Source: Ianthella basta (lineage: Eukaryota > Porifera > Demospongiae > Verongiida > Ianthellidae). Taken from it: a stretch of 64,000 nt of DNA. Location of the stretch: positions 3,544,536 through 3,608,535 of the forward strand of contig OZ025888.1 of assembly GCA_964019415.1 (NCBI GenBank), in the 5' to 3' direction. The notes under the pieces are model-generated. The model was not told the DNA's origin, made no database searches, and saw nothing but the letters and a program-made list of their open reading frames with translations. Positions within the stretch are counted from its first letter, which is position 1; each line of letters begins with the position of its first letter. Below, piece by piece: positions 1 to 10,902 of the stretch. A program made the position numbers and the translations under genes.

Positions 1-926
1 CTTCACCTCTGCATTTGCAGCAGAGATTGCTGACGATGGTACCTCTCTGGCAAGTGCTCCTTGGGGGTCCCCGCCAACTGTGCTATAATAGCATAGGATA
101 GACATAGTGCCTAAACGGTTGCTTCAAAAGATGTAATTATTCATAGACAGGTCTATACATCACACCAATATTTTTGTGGTTGAAGACCCTTCCACGAAAT
201 CCGCAAAAATTGTGCTCTTCGAAAATTTGGTGCCATACAGTATGTATTTAGTGCAGTGTCTGTGTAGCCCCTAAGCTGGTAACTATGTGGAGTGGTGAAA
301 GACCATACTAGGCTACTGTCTCTGCCATACCAACCCGGCATTACCTTACACACTAGCATCTTACCCCCCCACCCTCCCCATGTATGTACTCCAGGATGAC
401 CTAAGGGAAGCTGAGGCACAGGTGAGGCAGGTGGCAAGTAAAAAGGAGGAAAATTTGAGAAATGTCCAACATATTACAGACTCTGTTGCAGTGCAGCGAT
501 CATCATTGGAGGCAGAGAAGAAATTGTTTGAGGTCAGTTAAAGTACATGCACACATGCATAGCACTGTATGTATACATGTGTCACTTGTGTGGTAGGTAT
601 CAACTAATCAAACAGTTCTTGAATACATTTTAAAATACTTTCTAAGCGCACTTGACAACTCGATGAACTGAGTGTGATTTTACCTTTGATTCAGACAGCA
701 GACAGACAAAGACAGATTACTTTCCAACTGTACACATTGAAAGTGGCTGCATGCAATATAACATGTGTTAGCCCAAGCATAAGCACTGATTGCAAGCACC
801 AGATGAAAGTAAATTTGATCCTTCTACTGAAAGATGGTGTGACTTGGCTGAGTCCTTTAGTTGAACCATCACTTGAAGTACTACAGTATGTAGTGTCCAA
901 TTTCACCTTACTTCGGTAAAAGTGTG

Positions 927-968
<42 letters not shown>

Positions 969-1087
969 CATGTGTGTGGTTGTGACTGCCATGGTTATGA
1001 AGGGACCAGGTAACCCGTACAGTAGCTACTGTTCAAACTTAGTAGTCATGCACTGAGGTGTGGAAAGAGTGTATTTGCCAAATGTAG

Positions 1088-1795
1088 TCCCAACCTCAAC
1101 CTTCAAGACTTTGGTCATCAGTGTCCTACTGTACAACAATGAGCTGTGGACAACCAGGTAGATTCTATTAGATGGACTGGACTGATAGCACAGGAAGCAG
1201 CTCAGACAGCTACTTGCCATCTACTATCCCAACATCATCTTGAATTAAGACTTGTATGCTAGAACAGGTCAGGAGCCCATCAGCAGAATGGTGCAGAGAA
1301 GAAGATTAAAGTGTATATATAGGCGATTAGTTTGTGGGCAATACGTAGCAGATTAATCAACAACTGAATGCAGGATGTTTTGGCCTGAAGGCCTTCGTCA
1401 GCTGCATACAAAACTGAGAATGTACAGTGTGAGACTGGTGTATATAGCTATGGGTAACTGTGTGTGACCAATCAAATTCTAGGACTATGTGTACATGTGT
1501 TTAGCCAATCAGAAACAGTTATGTGTACAGGGGGTGTGGCCAATAAAAAGACATTAAGATTACAGTGGTTTAGCATCAGAGCTGATGTACCCAACTCACC
1601 AGCAGCACAGGCCCTGACACTAGCCCCAGATGTAGTGAATGTTAAGAGACCCCATGGACGCCCACCTTTATGGTGGATAGACATTGTGAGGAAGGACGTT
1701 GTTACCATTGGTCTGTCATTGACAGAGGCAGCCATGTTATAGAGGCAAATGGCATGAACTAGTTGTTGATGTATGTTCCGTGTGGAAATGGACAT
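1088..1795 (+). mobile_element. LINE reverse-transcriptase C-terminal fragment
   Basis: Two pieces of a non-LTR retrotransposon tail lie in an intron of SMC6 copy 1. Around 1107-1160 the plus strand reads a 'SVLLYNNELWTTR'-type motif, typical of the region after the RT domain. At 1640-1790 it reads 'KRPHGRPPLWWIDIV' followed by a GLS..EA segment and, after a stop, a W-H-E-L-V stretch, which is the usual end of such ORFs. Between the pieces (about 1262-1560) is unrelated sequence containing a hammerhead-like motif, so a second insertion probably split the fragment. Stops and frame changes show that it is inactive. The clade is not assigned. Confidence 0.6.
1368..1407 (-). ncRNA. hammerhead-like motif (decayed)
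   Basis: Read on the minus strand: a 6-bp stem I (ATGCAG with CTGCAT), then the core CTGACGA (a permitted CUGANGA form), a GGCC-UUCA-GGCC stem II preceded by one extra A, AAA in place of the conserved GAA, a four-base self-complementary ACAT as minimal stem III, and C at the cleavage position. The G-to-A change in the core should abolish activity. Confidence 0.45.
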
Positions 1796-2436
1796 GTATG
1801 TATGTATGACTGTATGTAGTAGTCATGCAGCCTTCTTCTGTTACAATTTGCTGTAGGAAGCACATCGTCAGACTAAAGAGGAGACTGGTGAAAAAATAGT
1901 CACAACTCGCACTCCAAATAAAATAAGGCGTGAGATAAAAGCGGTTGAACAGACTGTGTGCACAGAGCAAGAAAGGTAAGCACTATTCATGTACTGCTGT
2001 GTAAATATAGTGACTATGCATTGTAGCTAAAGCAAGCTACATACACTTACTCTTACTGTATGTAGACCACCCAGGTTGCAGATTGGTAGTGTAAGGCTGT
2101 GGTATAATAGTATTACTCTCCCATTGTAATTTGAAGCACTGGGATTAAAGGGCAAGGAGGCCTTCTTGACTCACTTACTGACCCAGCTTTTGCTTTAGGT
2201 GGTTGTATCGTCACTGCTTGCTGTAATTGTTAGTTCTTTGGATGCTCCCTCTCTCCTTTGTAGCCTGCCAGACATCAGGAAGGTGAGACGGAGACTGAAG
2301 GACAAACTTGATTGGTATCGCAAGACCAACCAACATATCTCTGACTCTGACTAGTTTTTAAAGGTAAGACACTTGTTGCTACACATGTAGTTCATTGCGG
2401 ATACACATCTTACTTGATGTTCTTGTCTATGTATAG

Positions 2437-3567
2437 CTTCGGCCCTTGGGTGTTATATAATTGACCACCTCGGTTATATCCAGTAATGCCTCAGGAGCCA
2501 TGGGTTAACCAGTTTGTAGCCCAGGCAACGAGACATTCTCGCCAATTCTAGGATGTGTATGGGAGCTACGAACAGGACAGCTGCATTGGCGCAGTGAAAG
2601 GGGCTGCTGCAACAGGACCGAAGCTGACGAGCGGTCACGACTTCTGAAGAAGCCTCCCTCAAAGAAGAAGACATAGCTCATTAAGTAGTTGCAGGGGAGC
2701 CAGACACACGCTTCATCTTCCTGTAGCTATTGCCATACAAGGAGAATGGAAGCGTTTGTGTACCAGTAAATACAAAGAAGCGACAACCTGGCATTGAGTA
2801 CTGGCATTAAATAGTGGCAAGAGGAACAGGACAGCTCGAGCGAGAGGTAGACCTATACCCTGTAGACCCACCGGAATAGCTTTCTGTGGAGGCACTTCAG
2901 CTTAAATGGCTGCCATGTTCGTTTAATCGAGGTTCAGCATGAGGATGGCAAGCCGTGGTCCGACTTAGCTATAGGTTCAAACTAGCTGTATTTCCAACCA
3001 ATTAGCGGGACTTCATCGATAGATATAGTGAGGAGTCGTGCCAGCAGATTACTCAGTCTACTCCTGCTGCTGGCACCAATCCAGCTATAGATGAAGATTT
3101 CAAAGACATTTCTTGCATTGAGGATTTCACTGTGCAGTTTTCAGGGACTACATACAGAGCTGTATTATGTTGTGCAATGTTGTTTTGCAAGTTTGGAACC
3201 TTCAAGATTTCAATTAGCCACATCCTGGAAAATATAAATCACATCCTGGGTGATATACAGACCTTTTTGAATTGCTTGTCCACACCGTGCACGGTATCCG
3301 GGAAACACTTGCACGATATTATAGGGATTCATACACATACTTACAGTATAATTGCAAAATCTAGTGTTGACATAGATTGCGAGCTAGAGATTATATACAG
3401 CAATACTGCTTATGTTTATGTATATAATACCATGATTTCGTCTGGTACCCGGTGCCCGGTGTGGACAACGTCTGTACATATTCCCCAGGGTGTATGTCCT
3501 TGAGTGGTATGAGATATAACTGCTACACATTTCCTTTGATGTTCAGCCTGCCCGGGCTACAATACTT
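2437..3567. other. 1.1-kb insertion in SMC6 copy 1
   Basis: Copy 1 and copy 2 introns align up to about 2436 and again from about 3568, where copy 2 has about 45600 throughout. The block between is absent from copy 2. It has no convincing long ORF, no clear terminal repeats and no family I recognise. Ends are approximate. Confidence 0.55.
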
Positions 3568-3865
3568 CGTATTTGTTGTATGTACTGTATGTGTGTGGAA
3601 ACATGAAAGCACTAATTCTTTATTCTTTGTACACAACTAATGAGAGATGTATACAAGGCTTCCCACATACTTATTACTCATTGGAAGTTGTTGTCTTAGG
3701 TATATGTAAGTGTATACAAGTAGCTGTTACAGACCATATGTAATGTAGTACTGCGTATATTGGTTTTGGTATGTATTAGTTTGCAGGGGATGAGCATATG
3801 CCATACATATTTCACTGACAATCTTCACACTTTTGTACACTGTCATCTGCTACATGTTTAGTTAC

Positions 3866-4422
3866 AAGGGTTAATCACTGGATATTACGCCTACCAGCCT
3901 TCTACACCGAAGTGTTTCAGGAGGCTGGGGGGCCGGAGCCCTATTGATGGCAACCAGTGATCGCCCTCCCACATACTAGTAATATCCAGTGATTAACCCT
4001 TGTTCAACCTAGCCCGGCCTGGCCGTTGCAGTGGCTTACTGCAATGAACTGACCTCTCAACAATCCCGCGCAAGTCACGCTCATGACTTAGCCTTCCCCC
4101 ATTAATATTCACTCTTGTTGAAACCACAAGTGTTTCACTGGTGGGGGATACAAGAGTGACTAGTCATCCTGCATTCCATCAGTACGCCACACTGATGAGC
4201 CCCAATCAGGGCGAAACAGCTGTCTGTGGCTCTTCCATCTTTGTAGGATGACTAGTAATGGGGGAGGGCGATCACTGGTTGCCATCAATAGGGCTCCGGC
4301 CCCCCAGCCTCCTGAAACACTTCGGTGTAGAAGGCTGGTAGGCGTAATATCCAGTGATTAACCCTTGTTCAACCTAGCCCGGCCTGGCCGTTGCAGTGGC
4401 TTACTGCAATGAACTGACCTCT
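3866..4422 (+). mobile_element. Hammerhead-bearing retroelement-like insertion
   Basis: This 557-bp insertion is flanked by the 13-bp direct repeat CATGTTTAGTTAC (3853-3865 and 4423-4435). The matching intron of SMC6 copy 2 has a single related site (about 56285-56297), which supports a target-site duplication. The interior contains inverted arms of about 105 bp (3866-3970 and 4259-4370, near perfect), a direct repeat of about 78 bp (3980-4057 and 4347-4422, period 367 bp) and a complete hammerhead ribozyme. Partial direct plus inverted copies with a hammerhead recall Penelope-like elements and retrozymes. There is no coding capacity, so it would be non-autonomous. Confidence 0.65.
4186..4230 (+). 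ncRNA. Type I hammerhead ribozyme
   Basis: All conserved parts are visible in order: stem I 5' strand GCCACA (4186-4191), CTGATGA core (4192-4198), stem II GCCC/GGGC with a CAATCA loop (4199-4212), GAA (4213-4215), stem III ACAGCTGT (4216-4223), cleavage base C4224 giving a GUC site, and stem I 3' strand TGTGGC (4225-4230). An outer 12-bp pairing (4159-4170 with 4245-4256) encloses the motif. Stem III is self-complementary and tiny, as in hammerheads that act as dimers in retroelement transcripts. Predicted cleavage is between 4224 and 4225. Activity is inferred, not shown. Confidence 0.8.
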
Positions 4423-4612
4423 CATGTTTAGTTACGTATGAGAGTGTGTTCGATTGTATCACAGATATGTATGTATTGGAACATGTATCTATAGTTGAAT
4501 ATGTTACTGAATTTCTGGTGTTCTCTGTTGCAGTGAGCTGGGGCCAGAAATCTCAGCAACTTGAAGATCCTCCAGCTTGAGTCTCCTGTTAGAGGAGGGG
4601 TTGGAGTCTGAT

Positions 4613-5575
4613 AACTACTTTGTTATCTGCAGTGCTTGTCCTGGACTTGTGATTCATGTCAACTGTTTTTTTTTTTTTTTTTTACTTTTTTCATCCCACT
4701 GTGCATGTAGTCTCCTGACTTTCACATGCAACTTGTACTCTGTGGTCTTGTGTAGCAGTGGTGCTTCTTTATGCTGTTTATGTTGTTTTTTTTTACTCTG
4801 AGATCACATAACTACATAATTATGACATTACTACAGCTTACTACAGCTGTGTCTACTACTTTTTTAATTTGAAGATGAAGTTTTCTGTATAATGTATGTC
4901 TGTTATAACTTTGTCTATAGTATACATTAGTTTGTCTGATACATGCAGTGGGTGTGCTAATTTTAACATGTGTTGATTGACGGTATGTCACAGTTCCAGT
5001 AATTGTATGACTGTGCAAAGTTGCAATTTCATGGTCATGTTATATTGCTTGTAGTCAGAAGACAGTCACGATTTCTGTATTGAAGAGTACAAGTGCAAGT
5101 ACATTGTACAATGGAAATGATTTCATTATTAATTTTGTATCATACGTTTAATTGAGTTGCACTCAATGAACTTTAATATTGTATATAATGATTATTAGAG
5201 GACCACAGCATGAGGATCGGAGGAGCTGGCTGCATGCTCGATCAGCTATGCAAGATTGGTTTACTGGTCACTTAAGAATTTACAAACAATACTTGCATGC
5301 AGGATTAATAGATGAGTATACCACATTAATTAATGTATAAAGGTGATTGTTTTAAAGGGTACATTTGAAGAATAAGGAATGGTAAGAGGAACTTCCAATT
5401 ATCATAAGAAGAATGATCAGTAAATGAGCTTGTGATAGGGTTAAGCAATGAGAAAATTACGTTTGTCTAAATAGAGCTACGTAAGTGTGTGGCAGATGAT
5501 CAAAGAGTGATGCTGATCCTCCACCTTCCCACACTTACATAGTCTGTCACACTCTATCATTACCGGATGTCCCAG
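4613..5575. other. 3' flank of SMC6 copy 1, duplicated at 56583-57640
   Basis: This non-coding stretch is diverged but alignable with the sequence downstream of the intact SMC6 stop codon, including the ATTATTAGAGGA and TTTACAAACAATACTTGCA landmarks. It marks the right edge of the segmental duplication. Similarity stops near 5575, where both copies read CCCAGTGTACCTCC. No gene is seen. Confidence 0.7.
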
Positions 5576-5939
5576 TGTACCTCCTCAATGTCTGAATGTG
5601 TCCTTGACAGCAATGCAGCTACCAGTCACAGTGAAGTGAGTACCAAGTGAAGCATGCCCTTGTATATATGTGCAGGCTGGGTCACAACAGGTGCTGATGG
5701 CATCATCCAACATCATGTTCAAAGATTCAAGCAAGTGCTCAACTGTAGTCTAGTATTTGTCAATGTGATCACTAGTGGCTCTGTACCAGGCCCTCGTGGT
5801 TGGTTCAGTGACTGTAGAAGATGTATAGTCAGCTATGGTGCATGGCAAGTCCAGATAGAAGACTAAAGGATTATGATCAGATAAATTCCTGCACGCCATC
5901 CCTGATTGCATGAACATTGCTGACTAATGGGAGAAAACA

Positions 5940-6260
5940 GCTAGAGACAGCTACATGACCAATTCATGATTTGGACCCATTATGACCCACATATGTAAAG
6001 CCAACCTCATCTGCACAATTCAGATATGGAAGAAAGAGGTCCAACTCGGTAAGAAAAAATTGTACAATGTCCATGAAGCTGCACGGTCGCTGAGTGTCCA
6101 TGTTCTATTCTCCAGCAATCACCAGAACATTGTGTGACACTGTAGAGATAAGACCACACAGTTCCCCAAGTGTGTCTTTGAGTTGTTCATTGGCAGCATC
6201 AGAACAATAGTCAGTTGGCAAGTAGATATTTACTAAAAGACAGTTTCAATTGCGGAAGCC
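5940..6260 (-). mobile_element. LINE AP-endonuclease fragment
   Basis: The minus strand can be read as a piece of the apurinic endonuclease domain of a non-LTR retrotransposon. It includes 'VNIYLPTDYCSDAANEQL' near 6245-6190, then a stretch ending V-L-V-I-A-G-E at the place of the usual GDFN. Further down comes a hydrophobic segment ending 'FTYVGHNGSKS'. Stops interrupt it. A 45-base sequence near 5585-5630 recurs at 6680-6725, so local rearrangement has occurred. Confidence 0.5.
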
Positions 6261-6959
6261 AATCTTGATAGCACAATATTGGTAAGATGACGTTTTAACT
6301 TGCTTAATAGAATTAATTAAGCATTGACGATAAAGAATGGCGCAGCCTCCAGAAGGACGCCCATGTTGCAGTACAGAGTTGTCAAAGGGTTACTGACTGG
6401 TGTTTTCCGTGTCAGATGTGCATCTCTGCGTTTGTTGTGTTCATCTAATGAAAGGTCTGGCTGCAAAAATACCTTTCCATTCCATTGATGCTCGGCAGCT
6501 GCTTTTGCCAGAGGATAAGTCATCTGTCCTAAGGACAGTTGAGCTTGATGAGAATAGGTCTGGGTCGGGGTGGTTTAGATGTGCACAAAGAACGAGTACT
6601 TGGTGGTGAGCGGTTCTTTTCAGAGACCTTGTTGGACTGTTGTTTTCCTGTCTGCTGGGGTCTCTTCAACTGTTTGCCCAGTCTGAATGTGTCCTTGACA
6701 GCAATGCAGCTACCAGCGACAGTCTGCAGAACGTCAGAGACAACTGAAAGATCTTTGTCTTCAGGAATGCCAAAGAGAATAGCATTATTTCTGCAATCAT
6801 AGATGTCAGGAGCTTGCCTTAGGGCAGAATATTACTACGCAAATTTGTATTGGACCCATTCTCAGACACAGAGGGGGGCAGGTAAGGGGAGTTGAAGACG
6901 CTTGTCAATACCCTTGAGACGAGAGCAGACATCTACGCGTAAGGTACGAACATCCTCAG

Positions 6960-7690
6960 CCATTTGCTCAGAGCCACGCCCTCAGGAAGATGCTTGCCCT
7001 ATGTGAGCCCCATGCTCAGGCTCATGGGATCCAATTTAATGCTGACAAGACTCAACTTATATGCTTTAGACGTACTGCAGCTTCTGATCGTACCCACTTC
7101 TGACTCTGTGGCTAGTGCCTGCCTATTATGGTTGATTCGGTCATTCACCTTGGGAACACTCTGCAGTACGATTTGTCTGACAAGCTAAATATTCATTTAA
7201 AATCAATGGCATTCATCCGCCAGGCTAACTCTGTTGTGTGTTGGTTTAAGTGGTATGATCCAAAGACAAAGCTGGAACTATTCAATGCCTACTGCCTTTC
7301 ACTGTATATATGGTTGAGCATTGTGGAGGCTCGATGCTCCAGACATCCGATCTCTTAATGCATCATTTAACAATGTTATCAGACGAATTTGGAATCTTCC
7401 ACACAATTGCCATACGTCTATTGCCTATGCTGTTGGATAAACTAAAAAGCATTTACTACATCATTCATTCCAGATTTATCAGACTACTTTCCACTGCATT
7501 ATCTCACCCATCTAGTTTCATTCGTTCTGTATTTCATGAAGGTTCTTTAGTGTGTAATTCAGGATTTATAGGGTACAATATTAATTGTATGTTTAATCAA
7601 TCTCATTGTAAATCTTATTCCACTGATCATGTTGCTGTGGGTCATCTAATTAGAGAGATCTGAGATACTCACTCTGTAATTCCCCATTTT
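6960..7690 (+). mobile_element. LINE reverse-transcriptase 3' fragment with simple-repeat tail
   Basis: Several overlapping frames together give the thumb and C-terminal region of a non-LTR reverse transcriptase: a 'FNADKTQLICF' motif, an L-G-N-T-L-x-Y-D-L-S-D motif, a motif around 'IRQANSVVCWFKW', and a 'LFNAYCLSLY' motif. After these comes an arginine- and tryptophan-containing segment of the kind found before LINE 3' ends. At least four frame changes or stops make it a fossil. It ends in TCAA repeats (7790-7806), then an ATA/AAT array, as expected for a LINE 3' tail. Confidence 0.65.
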
Positions 7691-7820
7691 GCTCAGTCAG
7701 AATTAGACTTTATTGTATCCTCAGCCTCCACCATGTAACTTTACTTGTGTTGTTTCTGCTCTTTTGCACCTTCACTGGTGTGTTTTTCAATCAATCAATC
7801 AATCAATGAGTGTTTTCAAT

Positions 7821-7825
<5 letters not shown>

Positions 7826-7903
<78 letters not shown>

Positions 7904-7922
7904 TAATAATAATAATAATAAT
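7826..7922. repeat. (AAT)n microsatellite
   Basis: About 32 near-perfect AAT units with one CAA interruption follow the LINE 3' end. Confidence 0.95.
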
Positions 7923-8066
7923 TACAACTTGGGATGTACATACTGAATAGAACCATTGTGTTGGTGGAATTTGTAGGAGCACCCCATGTACAATGCAAAG
8001 GCTTAGGGTGTTTAGGGTTTGTTCTGTACACTGCATATACACATGCAATTGACTACATACCACATG
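7921..8066. repeat. Direct repeat flanking the 7TM gene (distal copy)
   Basis: About 145 bp beginning ATTACAACTTGGGATGTACA. It recurs in the same orientation at 9313-9476, so the pair brackets the receptor gene. Confidence 0.8.
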
Positions 8067-8264
8067 AAATCATACAATGAATTGTATAATATAGTGTGAA
8101 CTAGAAGCAAAATGGCATGGTTAATTGCAGTTTAGCTGCTGCACTAGCTAGTGGCAGCAGTGTAAATCTCTGCAGTATATCACTGGTGCAAGTGGCAAGG
8201 CGAAATGTCATAAACTACATAATCATGTAAGTATGAATTAGACATGTTTGCATATGTGTGAAAT

Positions 8265-9254
8265 CTAGTGAAAGCTCTTTGTCTTTGTGGCAGTGCTTGA
8301 TTCTCGGTCTACACTATATCGGTGGCAACGGACAAGGAACAGCAACGAGCTCTTCATTCTTGCATTCAAGCCCTTCACGTACACCAAGATGAGGATTGGG
8401 GTAGGCCACAGCGACAGGTCAAAGACAGTGAGGAACACATAAGAAACGGCCAATTCGGGAATAGATCCAGAAGAAGCAGCTACTGAGATAATAGCTGGTG
8501 AGACTTGTCCAAGAAAATTAATGGACCCTCCCAAGATAAAGAGTGCTGAAAGCTTGGCCATGGCTTTCATGAAGGCTGGGTTACTCGACTCTGTTGTTCT
8601 GTGTCTGTAAAGGTATACAAAAATTGCAATTGGCATTGCTGTGCCAATAAGCAATGGAATGACTCCAAAGACAGAGATATACACTGCTGCACAAATATCA
8701 CCCACACTATGTCCTTTGCCAACTGGGAGACAAGCTATGCCTTCGACAAAGACATTGTTATTTGGTATAGCCAGTAATGGGATGTTAAGTGTGAAGAAAC
8801 ACACTACCCACAGAATTATAACAAATACCAGCAATGCTGTTTTGTTAACAGCTTTAATCCCCTTCCGGACCATGATGAAGACCACAATTGAGAAAGTAGC
8901 TGTGAGTGTCTGTCGAAGTGCTCCTGCACCGAATAGTGCCCAAAGGATGACAGAGCAGAAGTCCAGTGGTGGTGGAGGATGATCTGTGGTCACCAGCACC
9001 AAAGCCATGACATGCTCCAGAGTGAGCAGGAACAACATCACTAGGCCAACAATGAGTACATTACCCAGAATGAATCGAATCACTCCTGGTGTAACTTTGT
9101 CCACAGCCAAGACCACAAGAATGGAGATATCCAGGGTTGCTACTGGCAAAATACACCCAATCAGCATTAGGACATTGAAGGCAATGAAACCAGGAACATC
9201 GAGCATTGTGCTGGCACCGCTGTAGTTAGTTTGGTTGGTGGTTAGGTTGTCCAT
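8265..9254 (-). CDS. Seven-transmembrane receptor-like protein
   Basis: A single-exon ORF of 329 residues if translation starts at the ATG at 9254-9252. The open frame extends upstream to 9437, but that part lies in a flanking repeat. I chose the 9254 start because it gives a short extracellular N-terminus with three N-glycosylation sites (NLT, NQT, NYS), and because the two decayed paralogues align from an equivalent Met. Hydrophobic segments lie at roughly residues 24-48, 59-86, 99-127, 139-160, 186-214, 228-254 and 263-289. A Cys at the start of TM3 and one in the second extracellular loop could form the disulfide usual in class A receptors. TM7 has W-P-T-P-I-L-I where an NPxxY motif would lie, and no DRY is seen. 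The short basic, Ser/Thr-rich tail would be cytoplasmic. Ligand unknown. It is the only intact member of three copies here. Confidence 0.75.
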   Translation of the reverse strand: MDNLTTNQTNYSGASTMLDVPGFIAFNVLMLIGCILPVATLDISILVVLAVDKVTPGVIRFILGNVLIVGLVMLFLLTLEHVMALVLVTTDHPPPPLDFCSVILWALFGAGALRQTLTATFSIVVFIMVRKGIKAVNKTALLVFVIILWVVCFFTLNIPLLAIPNNNVFVEGIACLPVGKGHSVGDICAAVYISVFGVIPLLIGTAMPIAIFVYLYRHRTTESSNPAFMKAMAKLSALFILGGSINFLGQVSPAIISVAASSGSIPELAVSYVFLTVFDLSLWPTPILILVYVKGLNARMKSSLLFLVRCHRYSVDRESSTATKTKSFH

Positions 9255-9312
9255 TGCTGCACTCAGTCTACAAAGGATGATTGAGATTATAAAGTGAAAC
9301 ATGCCCTTGTAT

Positions 9313-9476
9313 ATTACAATTTGGGATGTACATACTGAATAGAACCATTGTGGCGGTACCAGTGGAATTAGTAGGAGGCAGCCAATGTACAATGCAAGGG
9401 ATATTAGGGTGTATAGGGTGTGCTCTGTACACTGCATATATGCATATACACATGCAATTGATTACATGCTACATAA
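9313..9476. repeat. Direct repeat flanking the 7TM gene (proximal copy)
   Basis: Second copy of the 7921-8066 repeat, 50 bp upstream of the chosen receptor start codon. It may contain promoter sequence, or be what is left of a duplication or insertion. Confidence 0.8.
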
Positions 9477-9529
9477 AACTATACAAGGTACCCATATTAT
9501 AGGCCTAGGAGTAGAAATAAGAAGGAAAA

Positions 9530-9615
9530 TCAGCCACATAGCTGGAGTTGAACTTGTGACCTACACTGTATATAACACAGAGCTTCAGCCACTGAGCTAC
9601 TCATCCCTGTGCTTG
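9530..9615 (-). repeat. tRNA-like SINE head or tRNA pseudogene
   Basis: On the minus strand there is an A-box TAGCTCAGTGG (complement of 9589-9599) and, about 40 bases on, a B-box-like AGTTCAACTCC (near 9544-9554), starting at GGGATGAG. The arrangement is that of a tRNA gene, but the anticodon arm is AT-rich and irregular. A tRNA-derived SINE is more likely than a working tRNA. Confidence 0.55.
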
Positions 9616-9619
9616 CATG

Positions 9620-10640
9620 CCTTCCAATGGTGCTCGACCTAGTATTGCTGATCAGCCTACCAGTGTCCTTGTTGTAGATCGCTCAGGGCCCTTAAGGTAG
9701 TAGGTACATCTAAAAGCCTTGAGCTCCTTTAGGGTACATTACTCTTGCCTATGTCTACCACTATGAACCATCAGATAGCGTCAAAGGCTGCCCTTCGAGG
9801 CCTGCAATAGCTTAGCTAATTTCATATACATGCACATTTTAGGCCACAGTGCCAACATTGCAATCCGCAAGCCAATGTAATCGAGCTGACCTGAGCCTTC
9901 CCCTTACTGGGGAGGGGTCAAGCACATGCTGCCTAACTGCCTTCAATTGACTTTCAATGTCTGAATATTGCAAAATTCAGTCACCACCATTAATTTTAGA
10001 TCTGGCCTGCATGTTACATCACCATCAGGGTTATATCTAGGCTGCACTATTTTCTTTTAGGGGGGGGGGGGGGGGGGGAGCTAAAGTGCATGAATACACG
10101 GGTAGTAATGTGGTCTGTGGGCATGGCCCCACCCAGGTTCGTTTGCAATTTAGGCCTACTGAGATTGATTGCAATGCAATCTGAATAGCAAATAATAACA
10201 TTTCTAAAACAATGGTTAAATTTATACTCTCTAATCTTTCGCAGTGGAGCCAGAGAGAAGACACTTTTTCAGGGACCTTGGCAAACAGATTGAGAATGTC
10301 ATATCATATTCAGTTATCCCAGCTCCTAAAGTGGGAGGATAACCAGGAGCTTCTCCCAGTGCTTGTCAAAGGATAGCTGTAGCTATACCTAGCTATTCAT
10401 CAGTGCTAAACTGCATGCGAAAGATTTCCCTATTCAATTCTTCACTGTCAGTGACAATATTTTTGTGGGATAGCTATAGTATTTGGGAGGGGGAAAGCTT
10501 CCCCTCTGTCCAGTAGATTGAACCCTGACCATCTTCAGAAGAATAACTACTTGCAATAAAATATATACAATTTTTGTGAATGTTTCCATTCCATGTCCCC
10601 TCCTACTATATATAAACTTGGCATTTAGCCTTTTAGAAGC
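9620..10640. other. Intergenic, no gene seen
   Basis: No supported coding sequence. It contains a run of 19 G at 10060-10078 and scattered short AT-rich stretches. Confidence 0.5.
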
Positions 10641-10830
10641 TGACATACCTTAGCTTGCCTTCCACTGTCTCTTCAGCTTTGAATGGTGTGGCTGTCAGTG
10701 ATAGAGACAAGGTCCTGTATGAAGTGCAAACATAGACTAGCTTCACTAGCAGAGGTGATTAATAGGTGCAAATAGGTGCAAATAACACGTTCAATCTCAG
10801 ACAGAGATAGTGTTACTGTCACTGTAGTAC
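10640..10830 (+). repeat. Duplicated 5' flank of 7TM paralogues (copy a)
   Basis: About 190 bp, from AGAAGCTGACATACC onward, repeated at 11545-11735 and, more diverged, at 29277-29455. The latter two sit just upstream of decayed receptor copies, so this is probably the old 5' leader or promoter of the family. Confidence 0.75.
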
Positions 10831-10902
10831 ACTTGTTCTGTAAAATTCTGTGCATATGGAGTTTTACGGAATGACTCCACAGAATGCTGTCAATTATATC
10901 GT

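Larger units (their letters stand above)
1..4612 (+). pseudogene. SMC6 copy 1, 3' fragment (pseudogene)
   Basis: Decayed third copy of the SMC6 gene; only the 3' part lies in the window. Exons at 395-532, 1857-1975 and 2264-2363 match, in length and phase (138, 119 and 100 bases), three C-terminal coiled-coil exons of the intact copy at 43941-44078, 45037-45155 and 45436-45535. The third carries an in-frame TAG at 2352-2354, where the intact copy reads Arg-Glu. The exons for the distal coil, ABC signature, Walker B and D-loop are absent: intron sequence matching about 45750 of copy 2 passes directly to sequence matching about 56160. The last exon starts at 4534, but one base is missing after GAGCTG, which shifts the frame. 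A 1.1-kb block (2437-3567) and a 557-bp hammerhead-bearing element (3866-4422) are inserted. It could still be transcribed but cannot encode an SMC6 head. Confidence 0.85.

Noticed and set aside
9255-9437. N-terminal extension of the 7TM ORF
   Set aside because: It lies in a flanking repeat also found at 7921-8066 and has no counterpart in the two paralogues.
9530-9615. Functional tRNA gene
   Set aside because: A and B boxes are present, but the acceptor and anticodon arms do not pair well by eye.
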